Shown one piece after another: positions 5,120-5,127 of a stretch of 5,127 bases of DNA. Under the pieces are notes generated by a model. It did not search any database. It was not told the origin of the DNA and was given only the letters and a program-made list of their open reading frames with translations. The translations under genes were made by a program, and so were the position numbers. Position 1 is the stretch's first letter, and every line of letters begins with the position of its first letter. This stretch comes from JBMYTN01 sp049604415 (GTDB taxonomy: Bacteria > Pseudomonadota > Alphaproteobacteria > Rhodospirillales > Rhodospirillaceae): the NCBI GenBank assembly GCA_049604415.1, contig JBMYTN010000091.1, positions 1 to 5,127 on the forward strand, in the 5' to 3' direction.

Positions 5120-5127
5120 GCCGCCGC

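Larger units (their letters stand above)
4860..5127. other. Non-coding region upstream of flgF
   Basis: No convincing gene lies between the flgF promoter and the right edge. After a short AT-rich stretch (about 4856-4890) come the phased CCCGGCAA motifs and two overlapping hairpins: GGGGAT/ATCCCC (4935-4950) and a nine-pair stem with one G-T wobble (4948-4956 with 4966-4974). A small GGGC/GCCC hairpin follows (4991-5001), then the GC-rich repeats at 5009-5119. A 69-codon plus-strand reading frame (4892-5101) crosses all of this but consists of repeat sequence and lacks a ribosome site. Any minus-strand gene ending at the right edge, or plus-strand gene starting beyond it, cannot be seen. Confidence 0.6.

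Overview
The window looks like chromosomal DNA from a GC-rich, flagellated alphaproteobacterium. The gene content, the flgF-flgG-flgA-flgH order, a FlaF-family protein and a sigma-54 promoter suggest a member of the Rhodospirillales or a near relative; this placement is inferred from gene order and protein style, and no species can be named. All confidently called genes are on the minus strand, so they read from right to left.

Right part (about 4771-5127): a non-coding region with a strong -24/-12 (sigma-54) promoter 70 bp upstream of flgF. Further upstream are three helically phased copies of an 8-bp motif that could bind an activator of the FlbD/NtrC type. The far edge carries a GC-rich array of direct and inverted repeats. 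Middle (1243-4770): the four-gene operon flgF, flgG, flgA, flgH. It encodes the two distal-half rod proteins, the periplasmic chaperone for P-ring assembly, and the outer-membrane L-ring lipoprotein. Together these build the part of the basal body that crosses the periplasm and outer membrane. flgI (P ring) is not in the window. The operon ends at a textbook Rho-independent terminator (1070-1103), after an unusually long 3' region.

Left part (1-1021): a small VOC/glyoxalase-fold protein, then a 114-aa protein with the signature segments of FlaF, an alphaproteobacterial regulator of flagellin synthesis. A strong hairpin terminator with A and T tracts on both sides closes this segment. The extreme left edge holds a repeat whose 18-bp core recurs, inverted, at the extreme right edge. 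In both copies the core follows a 6-4-6 hairpin at identical spacing, but the hairpin stems differ in sequence. This suggests a dispersed structured repeat family.

Most of the window is an ordinary flagellar locus. The less ordinary signals are the structured repeat pair, the phased upstream motifs, a dyad over the -12 element, an 8-bp tandem repeat between flgA and flgH, and a FlaF-like gene linked to a VOC gene rather than to flbT or flagellin.
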